Positions 1 to 8,325 of a stretch of DNA of 64,000 nucleotides are shown here, piece after piece; position 1 is the first letter of the stretch, and each line of letters begins with the position of its first letter. The notes below the pieces were generated by a model that saw only the letters and a list, made by a program, of their open reading frames with translations, was not told where the DNA came from and searched no databases. Location of the stretch: contig DASVQP010000001.1 in NCBI GenBank assembly GCA_036389135.1, positions 143,221 to 207,220 on the forward strand, read 5' to 3'. This DNA comes from Longimicrobium sp. (GTDB lineage: Bacteria; Gemmatimonadota; Gemmatimonadetes; Longimicrobiales; Longimicrobiaceae). Position numbers and translations under genes: made by a program.

Positions 1-600
1 CCGAACGGCCCTGGCCCGGCCCTGGACGCGCTCACCCGCCGTCCGGGGCGGCGCGCGTTTCGGACGTGGCGGGTGGGCGAGCGGGCGGCGCTGCTCGGGC
101 TGGGAGTGGGCTTCGAGGCGCGGGTGATGGAGCGCGTGTCGCTGGGGATGAAGCGGACGCTCGGCTTCCCCGCCATCGGCGCGCGGGGGGTGCTGGAGTG
201 GGCGCGCTACGAATTCCCCGCGTTGCGCGTGTCCGGCGAAGACGGCGACGGGCACCCGTTCGATCTCCCCGCAACGCAGGCGCTCGCCACGATCACGCGC
301 CGCTTTGGCGGCACCCACACCGTCGCCCCCGCCGCGGATCCCGAGGACGGGTGCATCGATCTCGTCCTCTTCAGCGGCCGCTCGCGGGCGAGGATGGCGG
401 GTTTCTGGCTCGGCGTCCAGCTTCCCGGCACCGCCCACCTGCGCATCCCCGGCGTCCGCACCCTGCGCGCCCGCCGCCTCCGCGTCACCGCCGCCGACGG
501 CTCCGCCGTCATCGCGCACCTCAACGGCGACCCCGTCGAGCACACCCCCTTCGCCGCCGACCCGTGGGGCCCCGTCCAGATCCTGGTCCCGCCTCGATAA
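1..600 (+). CDS. Lipid (diacylglycerol) kinase-family protein, C-terminal part
   Basis: The reading frame is open from the first base, so the gene starts outside the window and about 199 residues are seen. The segment resembles the C-terminal beta-sandwich domain of the YegS/LCB5 diacylglycerol kinase family: a GFEARVMERV stretch, then PEDGCIDLVLFSG, then a HLRIPGVRTLRARRLRV segment and a closing VQILVPPR. Such enzymes phosphorylate lipid head groups at the membrane. The catalytic N-terminal GGDGT motif would lie upstream and is not visible, so activity cannot be judged. The family call is from remembered motif order, and the exact substrate is unknown. Confidence 0.55.
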   Translation, partial: PNGPGPALDALTRRPGRRAFRTWRVGERAALLGLGVGFEARVMERVSLGMKRTLGFPAIGARGVLEWARYEFPALRVSGEDGDGHPFDLPATQALATITRRFGGTHTVAPAADPEDGCIDLVLFSGRSRARMAGFWLGVQLPGTAHLRIPGVRTLRARRLRVTAADGSAVIAHLNGDPVEHTPFAADPWGPVQILVPPR

Positions 601-845
601 ACCGCCCCCGCTGTCGATAAGAGGTTGGTGCGGAAGGCAGGGGTTGCGATGGGGCAGGCGGTGGGCGGCGGTCGCGGTGGGGGCGAGGGCGGGCGCGATG
701 GATCGCGCCCATACGATGGCATCCGCGTAGTGCCCGCCCCCTCTCCAGATAACAGCGAGGGCGCAGCCCTCTCCCGTTATCGGGAGAGGGGGCAGCGAGG
801 AACGAGCGGGGGTGAGGGCCCCCCCGATTCCAGCGGCCGAATCAG
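601..845. repeat. Composite intergenic hairpin repeats
   Basis: This gap contains no supported gene. It holds a perfect hairpin at 691-710 (9-bp arms reading GGGCGCGAT with a 2-nt centre) and a second perfect 10-bp hairpin at 767-790 (CCCTCTCCCG, loop TTAT). After these comes a GCAGCGAGGAACGAGCGG tract that recurs near 22411-22440 and, in reverse orientation, near 34575. The same modules occur in other gaps of the window. Confidence 0.7.
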
Positions 846-881
846 GACGACAGCGCCGCCCCGGCATGTTAGACTGTCCGC

Positions 882-2321
882 ATGACGCTGACCCACGACG
901 AGATGATGGCGCGCTTCTACGGGCGCGACCGCACGGCCAACGGGCGCTTCCTCACCGGCGTGCTGACGACGGGGATCTACTGCCTACCCTCGTGCACGGC
1001 GCGCAAGCCGCGGCCGGAGAACGTCCGCTTCTTCGGCAGCGAGGACGAGGCGCGCACCGCCGGCCTGCGCCCCTGCCGCCGCTGCCGCCCGGACCACTTC
1101 TACCAGGAATACGATCCGGACCTCCACCTCCTCGCCACGCTGGTATCCGAGGTCCGGCGCGGACCCGCCGCATTCGGCGATGCCGCCGCGCTCGTCTCCG
1201 CCTCCGGGATCGGCGCGACGAAGCTGAATGCGCTCTTCCGCCGCCATCATCACACCACGCCCGCCGCCTTCCTGGCCCGCGAGCGCGTCCGCGCCGCCTG
1301 CCGCGTGCTCTCCGAGGGCGAAGGAACGACGGGGGCGGCGTACGCGGCGGGGTTCGAGAGCCTCTCCGCCTTCCACGAGAACTTCCGCCGCCACACCGCC
1401 CTCACCCCCGGCGAGTACCGCCGCCTGGGAAGCTCGGACGGGTTCACGCTCACCCTCCCCGACGACTTCCAGGGTGGCTACGCGCTGCGCGTGATCGGGC
1501 GCGACGCGGAAAGCGCGGTGGAGCGGGTGGAGGGCGGCACCGCGTACAAGGCCGTGCGCCTCGCCGGCCGCCCCGCGGTGCTGGTGATGGAGGTCGCGGA
1601 CGGCCGCGTCCGCTGCCGCGTGGAAGCCGCGCACGAGCCCGATTCCGAGACGATGCGCCAGGCCCACGCCATCTCGCTGCGGCTCCTGGGTCTCACGATG
1701 GACCCCGCGCCATTCGAGCGCCGGCTGACGGAGAACCCGGCGCTCCTTCCGCTGATCGAGGGGCGCCGCGGCCTGCGCATTCCGCAGACGGCCGATGCGT
1801 TCGAGGGAATCGTGTGGGCGATTGCCGGGCAGCAGGTCAACCTCCCCTTCGCCTACGCGCTGCGCCGCGACCTGGCGCGGCTGTGTGGCGAGCCGGCCGG
1901 CCGCGGGCTCCGCGCGCACCCCACGGCCGAGGCGGTGGCGGCGCTCGGCTACGACGACCTCACCGCGCTCCGCTTTTCGCGCCGCAAGGCCGAGTACCTG
2001 GTGGACACCGCGCGCCTGGTCGTAACCGGAGAGCTGCCGCTGGACAGCTTCGCGGACGTCCCCGCCACGGAGGTGGAGCGTCGGCTGGGGGCGGTGCGCG
2101 GCTTCGGGCCGTGGAGCGTGCACTACTTCATGATGCGCGCGTGCGGCTTCGCGGACTGCGTCCCGGTGGGCGACACGGGGCTCTCCACCGGCCTGATGAA
2201 CTTCTTCGGGATGGACCATCGGCCGGGCGCGGACGAGGTGCGGTCGCTGATGGAGCCCTTTGCCCCCTTTCGCAGCCTGGCGACCTTTCACCTCTGGATG
2301 AGCCTGGGAGACCCCGCATGA
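882..2321 (+). CDS. alkA: Ada metal-binding/AraC domain fused to AlkA 3-methyladenine DNA glycosylase
   Basis: This is a 479-residue base-excision repair protein with its own regulatory module. Residues 1-75 form the Ada zinc domain, with C34, C38, C65 and C68 in GIYCLPSC and PCRRC. In Ada the first of these cysteines accepts methyl groups from phosphotriesters. Residues about 85-185 form an AraC-type helix-turn-helix. Residues about 195-479 form AlkA, with the helix-hairpin-helix GAVRGFGPWSVHYF and the likely catalytic Asp431 in VPVGDTGL. AlkA removes alkylated purines. The stop overlaps the ogt start (ATGA), so the two are probably co-expressed, and the Ada/AraC half may activate the unit after alkylation damage. 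This architecture is known in other bacteria. Confidence 0.92.
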   Translation: MTLTHDEMMARFYGRDRTANGRFLTGVLTTGIYCLPSCTARKPRPENVRFFGSEDEARTAGLRPCRRCRPDHFYQEYDPDLHLLATLVSEVRRGPAAFGDAAALVSASGIGATKLNALFRRHHHTTPAAFLARERVRAACRVLSEGEGTTGAAYAAGFESLSAFHENFRRHTALTPGEYRRLGSSDGFTLTLPDDFQGGYALRVIGRDAESAVERVEGGTAYKAVRLAGRPAVLVMEVADGRVRCRVEAAHEPDSETMRQAHAISLRLLGLTMDPAPFERRLTENPALLPLIEGRRGLRIPQTADAFEGIVWAIAGQQVNLPFAYALRRDLARLCGEPAGRGLRAHPTAEAVAALGYDDLTALRFSRRKAEYLVDTARLVVTGELPLDSFADVPATEVERRLGAVRGFGPWSVHYFMMRACGFADCVPVGDTGLSTGLMNFFGMDHRPGADEVRSLMEPFAPFRSLATFHLWMSLGDPA

Positions 2322-2782
2322 GCCTCTTCGCGACGTGCATCGACACCCCCATCGGCGCCCTGGTCGCGCTGGTGGACGAAGACGGCGCCCTCGCGCGCCT
2401 CCTCTTCCCCCACCAGCCCGTGCCCGACGGCGTGGCGCGGGACGACGCCCGCTGCGCCCCCACGGCCGCGCAGCTCGCCGAGTACTTCCGGGGGGAGCGC
2501 CGCAGCTTCGACCTGGCGCTCGCCCCGCGCGGCACCGACTTCCAGCGCGCCGTGTGGGACGAGCTGCGGCGCATCCCGTACGGCGCCACCGTCAGCTACC
2601 GCGCGCTGGCCGAGCGCATCGGCCGGCCGAAGGCATCGCGCGCCGTGGGCCGGGCCAACGCCACCAACCCGCTCCCCATCGTCGTCCCCTGCCACCGTGT
2701 CATCGGGGCGGACGGCACGCCCACCGGGTACGCGGGCGGGATTGATGCCAAGATGCAGCTGTTAGCGCTGGAGACGCGCTAA
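2318..2782 (+). CDS. ogt: Methylated-DNA--protein-cysteine methyltransferase
   Basis: A 154-residue suicide enzyme that takes the methyl group from O6-methylguanine. The active-site motif IVVPCHRVI is present with Cys125 as acceptor. The winged-helix DNA-binding segment RAVGRANATNPLPIV precedes it, and the C-terminal TGYAGG follows. Length and layout match the Ogt family, with a short N-terminal domain. The start overlaps the alkA stop by 4 nt. Together the two genes split the classical E. coli Ada: the phosphotriester and regulatory half is fused to AlkA, and the O6-methylguanine half is this separate protein. Confidence 0.95.
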   Translation: MSLFATCIDTPIGALVALVDEDGALARLLFPHQPVPDGVARDDARCAPTAAQLAEYFRGERRSFDLALAPRGTDFQRAVWDELRRIPYGATVSYRALAERIGRPKASRAVGRANATNPLPIVVPCHRVIGADGTPTGYAGGIDAKMQLLALETR

Positions 2783-3199
2783 CAATCGCTCTCCGCGGAA
2801 CATGGCAACCCTCTGTCTTTCTACAGCACAGGGTTCGGGAATATGGTTTGTTTCACACCAGAGCGACGGAGATGCCCTGTTTCCATGCCTTTGTCTCGTT
2901 TGGATACGCGAAACACACCAGAGGCTCCCCATGAGCCAATCTTGTGTGAAGCTCAGTAGAGTCCAGGGCTGGACTGGAACTTGTCATCAGAGCGCCCAAG
3001 CCCGTACGTCATTGGATTTAGCGGCCGACATGCTCGACGCAGCACCTTTCCAGACAATTGACTTGGCCGAGACTGTCGGCTACTGTCCAATCGCAGTCTA
3101 GCAGGGACCCCTGGTGAAGCTCGCCACGAGCCCACGATGGCAAAATACGAGTACTCACTCTGGCGGTACCCAACCACGCACCCCACCCCGGAGGACATC
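2783..3199. other. Less GC-rich intergenic leader
   Basis: This gap of about 417 nt is visibly less GC-rich than its surroundings (close to half A+T in places). It has none of the hairpin repeat families found elsewhere. Short open frames exist (for example 2802-3101 on the plus strand) but show no recognisable domain, no ribosome binding site and no coding-type third-position bias, so no gene is called. It probably holds the promoter of the downstream exported-protein module. Confidence 0.5.
3058..3086 (+). promoter_or_regulatory. Possible sigma-70-type promoter
   Basis: TTGACT at 3058-3063 and TACTGT at 3081-3086 are separated by 17 bp. The first is close to the -35 consensus and the second is a weak -10 match. 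It lies about 115 bp before the ATG at 3200 and could drive the module that follows. The call is pattern-based only. Confidence 0.3.
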
Positions 3200-3448
3200 A
3201 TGAGGAACGCAAAGCTCGGGACCTGCCTCGCCGCCGCCGCGATCACCCTCGCTGGCTCCACCTACCTCGCCAAGCCGGTGGCCGCCACGGAGCTGGCGCG
3301 CCCGTGCAACGCGGAGGAGCTCGCCTACGCGAACGGCTACGTGGACGGTTATTGCGCCGCGAGCGGCATGGGTGACGGCACCGTCACCTCCTGCGAGTCG
3401 GACGGGAACGGAAATCTGAGCGGCACCGCTACCTGCTCTGCCGCCTAA
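3200..3448 (+). CDS. Small exported cysteine-containing protein, unknown function
   Basis: This is an 82-residue protein of no family I recognise. The ATG at 3200 is chosen because GGAGG lies at 3190-3194, 5 nt upstream; an in-frame ATG at 3137 lacks such a site. Residues 1-29 look like a signal peptide (MRNAKLG, a hydrophobic Ala/Leu core, then PVAA as likely cleavage site). The mature part, about 52 residues, is acidic and Gly/Ser-rich. It has four cysteines (C36, C52, C65, C79), enough for two disulfides. It is followed by a PDZ lipoprotein, a DsbA-like oxidoreductase and a TonB-dependent receptor, which hints that it may be folded or handled by them. That link is inference from position. 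Confidence 0.7.
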   Translation: MRNAKLGTCLAAAAITLAGSTYLAKPVAATELARPCNAEELAYANGYVDGYCAASGMGDGTVTSCESDGNGNLSGTATCSAA

Positions 3449-3549
3449 CGGCAGGTATTCGCCGTCCAGTGGTTTCCGGGTTTCCACAGGTGTGGCCGCG
3501 GGTTTCTCCGCGGCCACACCGCCGCTTCTCTACTTCTCAGAGGAATTAC

Positions 3550-3972
3550 ATGCGCAGATCCGCATTTGCTCCCGCCCTTGGCCTTGCGGCGCTGCTCCTG
3601 TGCAGCGGGTGTGCAGCCGCGCAGAACCCGGCTGGAGCCGCGCCCGCGCCTACCGGCCTCGGGGGACCTGCCGTGGCCGAGCGTGGCTACACCGGCTTCT
3701 CGATCCGCTTCGCGATGACGATGACTCCGGGCCGGGCGACCTCGGATTACCCGGTGATCGACGCGGTCCATCCCGGCTCGCCGGCGCAGAAGGTCGGACT
3801 TGCATCAGGCGACGTGATCCTCGAGGTAGACGGGCGTGATGCTCGGGAAGAAGGCGCGCTCCGCATGCGTCCGGGGGGGCGGTACTCACTGCGCATCCGC
3901 CGCGGCGACGCGGAGCGGGAAGTGGCGCTAGTGGCGGTTACCCGTCCCGCCACAAACGGCGCACGTCCGTGA
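3550..3972 (+). CDS. PDZ-domain lipoprotein
   Basis: A 140-residue exported protein. The ATG at 3550 follows AGAGGAATTAC and starts a clean signal peptide ending in LLLCSGC, a lipobox-like site with C21 as the likely lipidated residue. Residues about 45-130 form a single PDZ domain. Its carboxylate-binding region is GFSIRFAM, its core is HPGSPAQKVGLASGDVILEVDG, and it closes with YSLRIRRGDAEREVAL. PDZ domains bind protein C-termini, typically in the periplasm. There is no protease domain, so it is an adaptor or scaffold rather than an HtrA-type enzyme. Its stop overlaps the GTG start of the next gene by 4 nt, indicating an operon. Confidence 0.75.
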   Translation: MRRSAFAPALGLAALLLCSGCAAAQNPAGAAPAPTGLGGPAVAERGYTGFSIRFAMTMTPGRATSDYPVIDAVHPGSPAQKVGLASGDVILEVDGRDAREEGALRMRPGGRYSLRIRRGDAEREVALVAVTRPATNGARP

Positions 3973-4640
3973 AAACGGAACGCCTCCTGAATGTGGCGGT
4001 CGCCATCCTCACGGGGTGCGCGCTCGTTGTGACGGCGCTCGTGGTGCGCCGGGAGCTTTCGGCCCCGCGCGCGGCGTCTTCCGCACCCATGCAGATCCCA
4101 TCGTGGCGCAGCTTCGCACAGAGCGGACACCGGATGGGACCCGCAAAGGCCCCGGTGATGATCGTCGTCTTTTCCGACTTCCAGTGTCCGTACTGCGCGG
4201 TGCTTATGGAGCGGCTCCAGAAGCTGAGGAGCGCGCGACCCGCCGAGGTGGCGGTGGTCTACCGGCACTTTCCGGTCGCGGGCCACCCGCACGCGGTCGC
4301 GGCCGCGCGGGCGAGCGAATGCGCGGGCGAGCAGGGACGATTTGAGCCGTTCCACGACGCGCTGTTCGCGGCCCCGCCCGATTCTATCGGCATCGTTCCC
4401 TGGGAACGCTACGCGGAGGCCGCGGGAGTAGGCAGCCTGCCGAAGTTCAGGGAATGCGCCGGCGCGACCGGCCCAGTGGCCGCGCTGGCGCGCGACACCC
4501 TGGCAGCCCGTAAGCTCTACGTCAACGCCACTCCCACGATGCTCATCAACGGACTGCGCGTGGTGGGCGCCCCCTCCATGGACTCGCTGGAGGCGTATGT
4601 CGGACGCGCGATGCGGTCGAGCGCGGTAGCCGGGTCATGA
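3969..4640 (+). CDS. DsbA-like thioredoxin-fold protein with CPYC active site
   Basis: A 223-residue membrane-anchored or exported thiol-disulfide oxidoreductase. Residues 8-26 form one hydrophobic segment. The DsbA/DSBA-like thioredoxin fold follows, with SDFQCPYC carrying C73 and C76. The cis-proline region is VNATPTMLINGLRVVG. Two further cysteines lie in the helical insert (SECAGEQ and FRECAGA). The GTG start overlaps the upstream PDZ lipoprotein stop (GTGA). Such proteins introduce or reduce disulfides in exported proteins; the cysteine-bearing small protein two genes upstream is a plausible client. The direction of the redox reaction cannot be told from sequence. Confidence 0.85.
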   Translation: MKTERLLNVAVAILTGCALVVTALVVRRELSAPRAASSAPMQIPSWRSFAQSGHRMGPAKAPVMIVVFSDFQCPYCAVLMERLQKLRSARPAEVAVVYRHFPVAGHPHAVAAARASECAGEQGRFEPFHDALFAAPPDSIGIVPWERYAEAAGVGSLPKFRECAGATGPVAALARDTLAARKLYVNATPTMLINGLRVVGAPSMDSLEAYVGRAMRSSAVAGS

Positions 4641-4653
4641 ACCGCCCGATGCT

Positions 4654-7600
4654 TTGAGAGTCTTCCCCATCCGCGCGGCGCCCCTGCGGCTCGCCGGCGC
4701 CATGCTGGGCGTGCTCGCCGTGCTGGCCACGCCCGCGATGGCGCAGGAGCGTGCTGCCGCCGACACCGTGGCCGGGCGCGTGATCGCGGCCGGCAACGCT
4801 CCGATTGCAGGCGCCACCGTGCGTCTCACGCAGGAGGCGGGCGCGCGCGAGCAGGCGGTGCTGACCGACAGAGGGGGATGGTACCGGTTCGTGGTGCCGG
4901 GCGGGTCCGGATCCTACGTGGTGAGCGCGACCGCCTTCGGCTACCTGCCGTTCAGCGTGGCGGTGGAGCGCGGCCCCGGCGCCACGCGCATTGACCGCGA
5001 CCTCCGCCTCAGTCCCCGTGCGCTGGTGCTGGACACGCTGCGATCGCGCGTGCCGAGGCCCGGCCGGGAGACGCCGACGGCCGCGGAACGTGCGGCGCGC
5101 TGGAGCTCCCTGAGCAGTGAGGGCTTCCCGGTGGACCCCGGGAGCTTCGCAGACGTCGCGGCCCTCGAGCCGGGCGTGGTGCGCGTCGGCGGGGAGGGGT
5201 CAGAGCTCTCCATCGCCGGCCAGTCGCCGGAGCAGAATGGGGCCACGGTGGACGGGGCGACCTACGGCGGCGGCAGCCTCCCTTCCGAAGGGGTCCGCAG
5301 CGTAGGCGTGTTCACCAGCAGCTACGACGTGGCGCGAGGGCAGTTCTCGGGTGGGCAGATCGCGGCGACCACCATTAGCGGAACCAACCTGTGGGGCGGC
5401 TCGCTCAGCAGCTACGTGGATGACCCGGCGCTGCGATACGGGGTCGCGCCAGAGGGGCTCGCGGGCCGGACCGGTCGACAGGTGCGCCTGAACGGCGGGG
5501 GTGGCGGGGCCCTGGTACGGGACCGCCTCTTCGTGTACGGAGCACTGGACCTGTCGCATGGCAGTGCCACGAGCACCGGGCTCGAGCTGCTGGATTCCAC
5601 GGCGCTGCGCCGGCTGGGCGTTGCGCCCGACTCGGTGCGGCGTCTGGTCGAGATCGCCCAGCGCGTGGGAGCGGCGGCGGAGGAGGGACCCCAGCGGTCG
5701 GGCTCGCGTGCCTTCGCGTCGGCGCTCGCACGGGTAGACTACACGTTGTCCGAGCACCAGTCGCTGACGGCACGCCTGGACTGGCGCGGGTTCGACGGGT
5801 CCGGGTTCGGCTCCTCACCCCTCCGCCTCGGCGGCGAGGGAGCGGACCAGCGGGTGCGGGATGGTGGGCTCCTCCTGCAGCACACCGCCGGGCGGGGACG
5901 ATGGGCCAACGAGCTGCGGGCCTACGCTTCGGCCGGGCATTCCGGCGCGGGGGCGGATGCTCGCACGCCCTCCGGTACGGTACGCGTGCTCTCGACCCTC
6001 CCGGACGGTATGACAGGGGCCTCGGTGCTCGGGTTCGGCGGAGCGCCGTTCGCCAGGCGGGAGGAGCACTCCCTGCGGGAGGTGGCCAACGAGCTGAAGA
6101 TAGAGGCGGCGGGCGGACACCTCGTGAAGGCCGGGCTGCTCATCCAGGAAGAGCGCGCGACGGGGGGGGCGGCGTCGGCCCCGGCCGGCAGCTTCGCCTT
6201 CAACAGCCTCGGCGACCTTGAGAACGGGCGTCCTTCCGCCTTCACTCGCATCCTCGCGCGGGAGCCTGCGGAGGCGATGCGCCGCTACGGCGCGCTCTAC
6301 GTGGGTGACAGCTGGAAGCCGTCTGAGCGGCTGGGCCTGGTGTACGGGCTGCGGCTGGAGGGAACCCGGTACCGCCAGCGCCCTGCCCTGGCCCCGGCCG
6401 TGGATTCGCTCGTCGGCGGAGGGCGTGGCCAACCGCCGGCGGAGCTGATGCTCACGCCGCGCCTGGGGCTTCGCTATGACGTGCCCGGCCGGGGTGCCTG
6501 GACCATCGCGGGCGGAGCGGGCGGCTTCGGCGGGGTGCCCCCGCTGGCGCCGCTAGCGGCGCTCTGGAGCCACACGGGAGCGGGAGAGGCGAACCTCGTC
6601 TGCATCGGCGCCGCCGCTCCCACCCCGGAGTGGGAACGCTACGGGGCGGACTCCAGCGCGATCCCCTCCGCATGCGCCAACGGGGGCTCCATCTTCGCCA
6701 GCACCGCGCCCCGGACAACCCTGTTCAACCCGGAGTTCGGCGCGCCCCGCACCTGGCGGCTGTCGCTGGGCGCGAGCGGAAAGGTCAGCCGCCGGGTAGG
6801 GGTGGGAGTGGACGCGCTCCTGGTGCGCGGTACGCACCTGCCCAGCGCCACAGACCGCAACCTGAACGGCACGTCCGCCTTCGTACTCCAGCAGGAGGGA
6901 GGGCGCCCGGTCTACGTGGCACCTGAGGAGATCGATCTGGCGACGGGCGGGATCGCGCCGGGCGGATCACGCGCCATACCGCCTCTCGGCCCGGTTCTGG
7001 AGCTCGGCTCCCGCGGTGAGTCGCGGACCGGGCAGCTTACGGGAACGGTGAGCGCGCTGCTGCCGCGCGGTCAGCTGAGCCTTGCTTACACCATGACGCA
7101 CTCCCGGACGCTCGCGGGTGGCATACCGGCGCCCGGCGCCGCTCCCGCGAGCACGGCCGGCGATCCCACGCACATGGAGTGGACCAACGCGTCTTTCGCG
7201 CCCCGGCACCTTGTCCAGGGCATTCTCAGCACCCGGCTGACGCGGCGCCTGCGCCTCAGCGCGGTCGGCCGGCTCGCCTCCGGGCTCCCGTTCACGCCGC
7301 TGGTGAGCGGAGACGTGAACGGCGACGGGTATGGCAACGACCGGGCCTTCGTCTTCGACCCAGCGTTCACCACCGATCTGGAGGTCGCCGCCGCGATCGA
7401 GCGGCTGGTGGACGACGCACCCGCCGGTGTGCGGCGGTGCCTGCGCGACCAGGCGGGGCGCGTCGCGGAGGCCGGCTCATGCCACACGCCCTGGTCGCCA
7501 ACGCTCGACCTGCGCGCCGAGCTCCTGGCGCGGGGGAACGTGAACACGCGGCGAGCGACGCTCACGCTGACCGCGACCAACGTGACGGCCGGGCTGGATT

Positions 7601-8262
7601 ACCTGCTGCACGGCCCCGACCGGCTCCACGGTTGGGGGCAGTACTCGTTCCCAGACGCCACCCTCCTCGAGGTGCGCGGATTCAACCGGGAGCGCCGGGC
7701 GTTCGACTACGGCGTGAATCCGAATTTTGGCAGGCCGCTGGGTGGCGGCACGCTGCGCCTCCCGTTCCGCGTCGCGCTGCAGGCTCGGATCACCCTCGGC
7801 GCGGACCCGCGCTACCAGCCGCTCATGCAGGCCATCGAGCTGGGCTCCGGGCGCGCGCGCGAGTCCATTCGCGCGGACCTCGCGCGGCGCGTCCGCAACG
7901 TCCCCGCGATCCTCCTCAACCTGAGCGCCGGCGACACCGCCGCACTGGCGCTCACCCCCATGCAGCGCGCCCGGCTGCGCGCGCTGGCCGATTCCATCGC
8001 GCCCGCCATCGCCTTCGCGGTGGACTCGCTCACCGACGTATATACGGAGAAGGGTCCGTTCACGGCGTTGCGCAGCGCGCGACTCCAGGAAGCAACCGCG
8101 CGGGCGGGTAGGCTCGCCGCAAGCGTCATCGAGCGCACGCGCGAGCAGCTCACTCCCGAGCAATGGGACCGGGTCCCCGCCTGGCTTGCGCGCCCGCCGA
8201 GCACGGAGGAGCTGAACAGCCCGCCGAGGATCGAGATGTCCATACCCATGGGAGGACCATAG
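4654..8262 (+). CDS. TonB-dependent receptor with carboxypeptidase-regulatory-like N-terminus and C-terminal helical extension
   Basis: A 1202-residue outer-membrane transporter. A TTG at 4654 is the first start after the previous gene; an ATG at 4702 is an alternative and leaves the signal peptide (ending ATPAMAQ) intact. Residues about 35-130 form a carboxypeptidase-D-regulatory-like beta domain. Residues about 165-250 resemble a plug (GVVRVGGEGSELSIAGQSPE). A long beta barrel follows and seems to end near residue 1050 (FRVALQARITLG). The last 150 residues are helical with two LTxxQ motifs (LTPMQ at 1100, LTPEQ at 1166). These recall Spy/CpxP-type periplasmic proteins. The substrate is unknown. 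It is co-directional with the PDZ and DsbA-like genes. Confidence 0.85.
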   Translation: MRVFPIRAAPLRLAGAMLGVLAVLATPAMAQERAAADTVAGRVIAAGNAPIAGATVRLTQEAGAREQAVLTDRGGWYRFVVPGGSGSYVVSATAFGYLPFSVAVERGPGATRIDRDLRLSPRALVLDTLRSRVPRPGRETPTAAERAARWSSLSSEGFPVDPGSFADVAALEPGVVRVGGEGSELSIAGQSPEQNGATVDGATYGGGSLPSEGVRSVGVFTSSYDVARGQFSGGQIAATTISGTNLWGGSLSSYVDDPALRYGVAPEGLAGRTGRQVRLNGGGGGALVRDRLFVYGALDLSHGSATSTGLELLDSTALRRLGVAPDSVRRLVEIAQRVGAAAEEGPQRSGSRAFASALARVDYTLSEHQSLTARLDWRGFDGSGFGSSPLRLGGEGADQRVRDGGLLLQHTAGRGRWANELRAYASAGHSGAGADARTPSGTVRVLSTLPDGMTGASVLGFGGAPFARREEHSLREVANELKIEAAGGHLVKAGLLIQEERATGGAASAPAGSFAFNSLGDLENGRPSAFTRILAREPAEAMRRYGALYVGDSWKPSERLGLVYGLRLEGTRYRQRPALAPAVDSLVGGGRGQPPAELMLTPRLGLRYDVPGRGAWTIAGGAGGFGGVPPLAPLAALWSHTGAGEANLVCIGAAAPTPEWERYGADSSAIPSACANGGSIFASTAPRTTLFNPEFGAPRTWRLSLGASGKVSRRVGVGVDALLVRGTHLPSATDRNLNGTSAFVLQQEGGRPVYVAPEEIDLATGGIAPGGSRAIPPLGPVLELGSRGESRTGQLTGTVSALLPRGQLSLAYTMTHSRTLAGGIPAPGAAPASTAGDPTHMEWTNASFAPRHLVQGILSTRLTRRLRLSAVGRLASGLPFTPLVSGDVNGDGYGNDRAFVFDPAFTTDLEVAAAIERLVDDAPAGVRRCLRDQAGRVAEAGSCHTPWSPTLDLRAELLARGNVNTRRATLTLTATNVTAGLDYLLHGPDRLHGWGQYSFPDATLLEVRGFNRERRAFDYGVNPNFGRPLGGGTLRLPFRVALQARITLGADPRYQPLMQAIELGSGRARESIRADLARRVRNVPAILLNLSAGDTAALALTPMQRARLRALADSIAPAIAFAVDSLTDVYTEKGPFTALRSARLQEATARAGRLAASVIERTREQLTPEQWDRVPAWLARPPSTEELNSPPRIEMSIPMGGP

Positions 8263-8266
8263 AAAC

Positions 8267-8299
8267 GGAGGCACAGAGGAGCTTCCTCTCTGTGCCTCC
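8267..8299. terminator. Hairpin between convergent genes
   Basis: GGAGGCACAGAG at 8267-8278 pairs perfectly with 8288-8299, a 12-bp stem. It lies between the receptor gene and the convergent recQ gene, so it may end transcripts from both sides. There is no T run. The CACAGAG core is shared with the larger palindromic repeats of the window. Confidence 0.5.
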
Positions 8300-8325
8300 A
8301 TCCGCTGTGCGAGCCCTGCAGTTTT

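Noticed and set aside
2802..3101. A 99-residue plus-strand frame in the less GC-rich gap
   Set aside because: No ribosome binding site, no recognisable domain and no coding-type codon bias.
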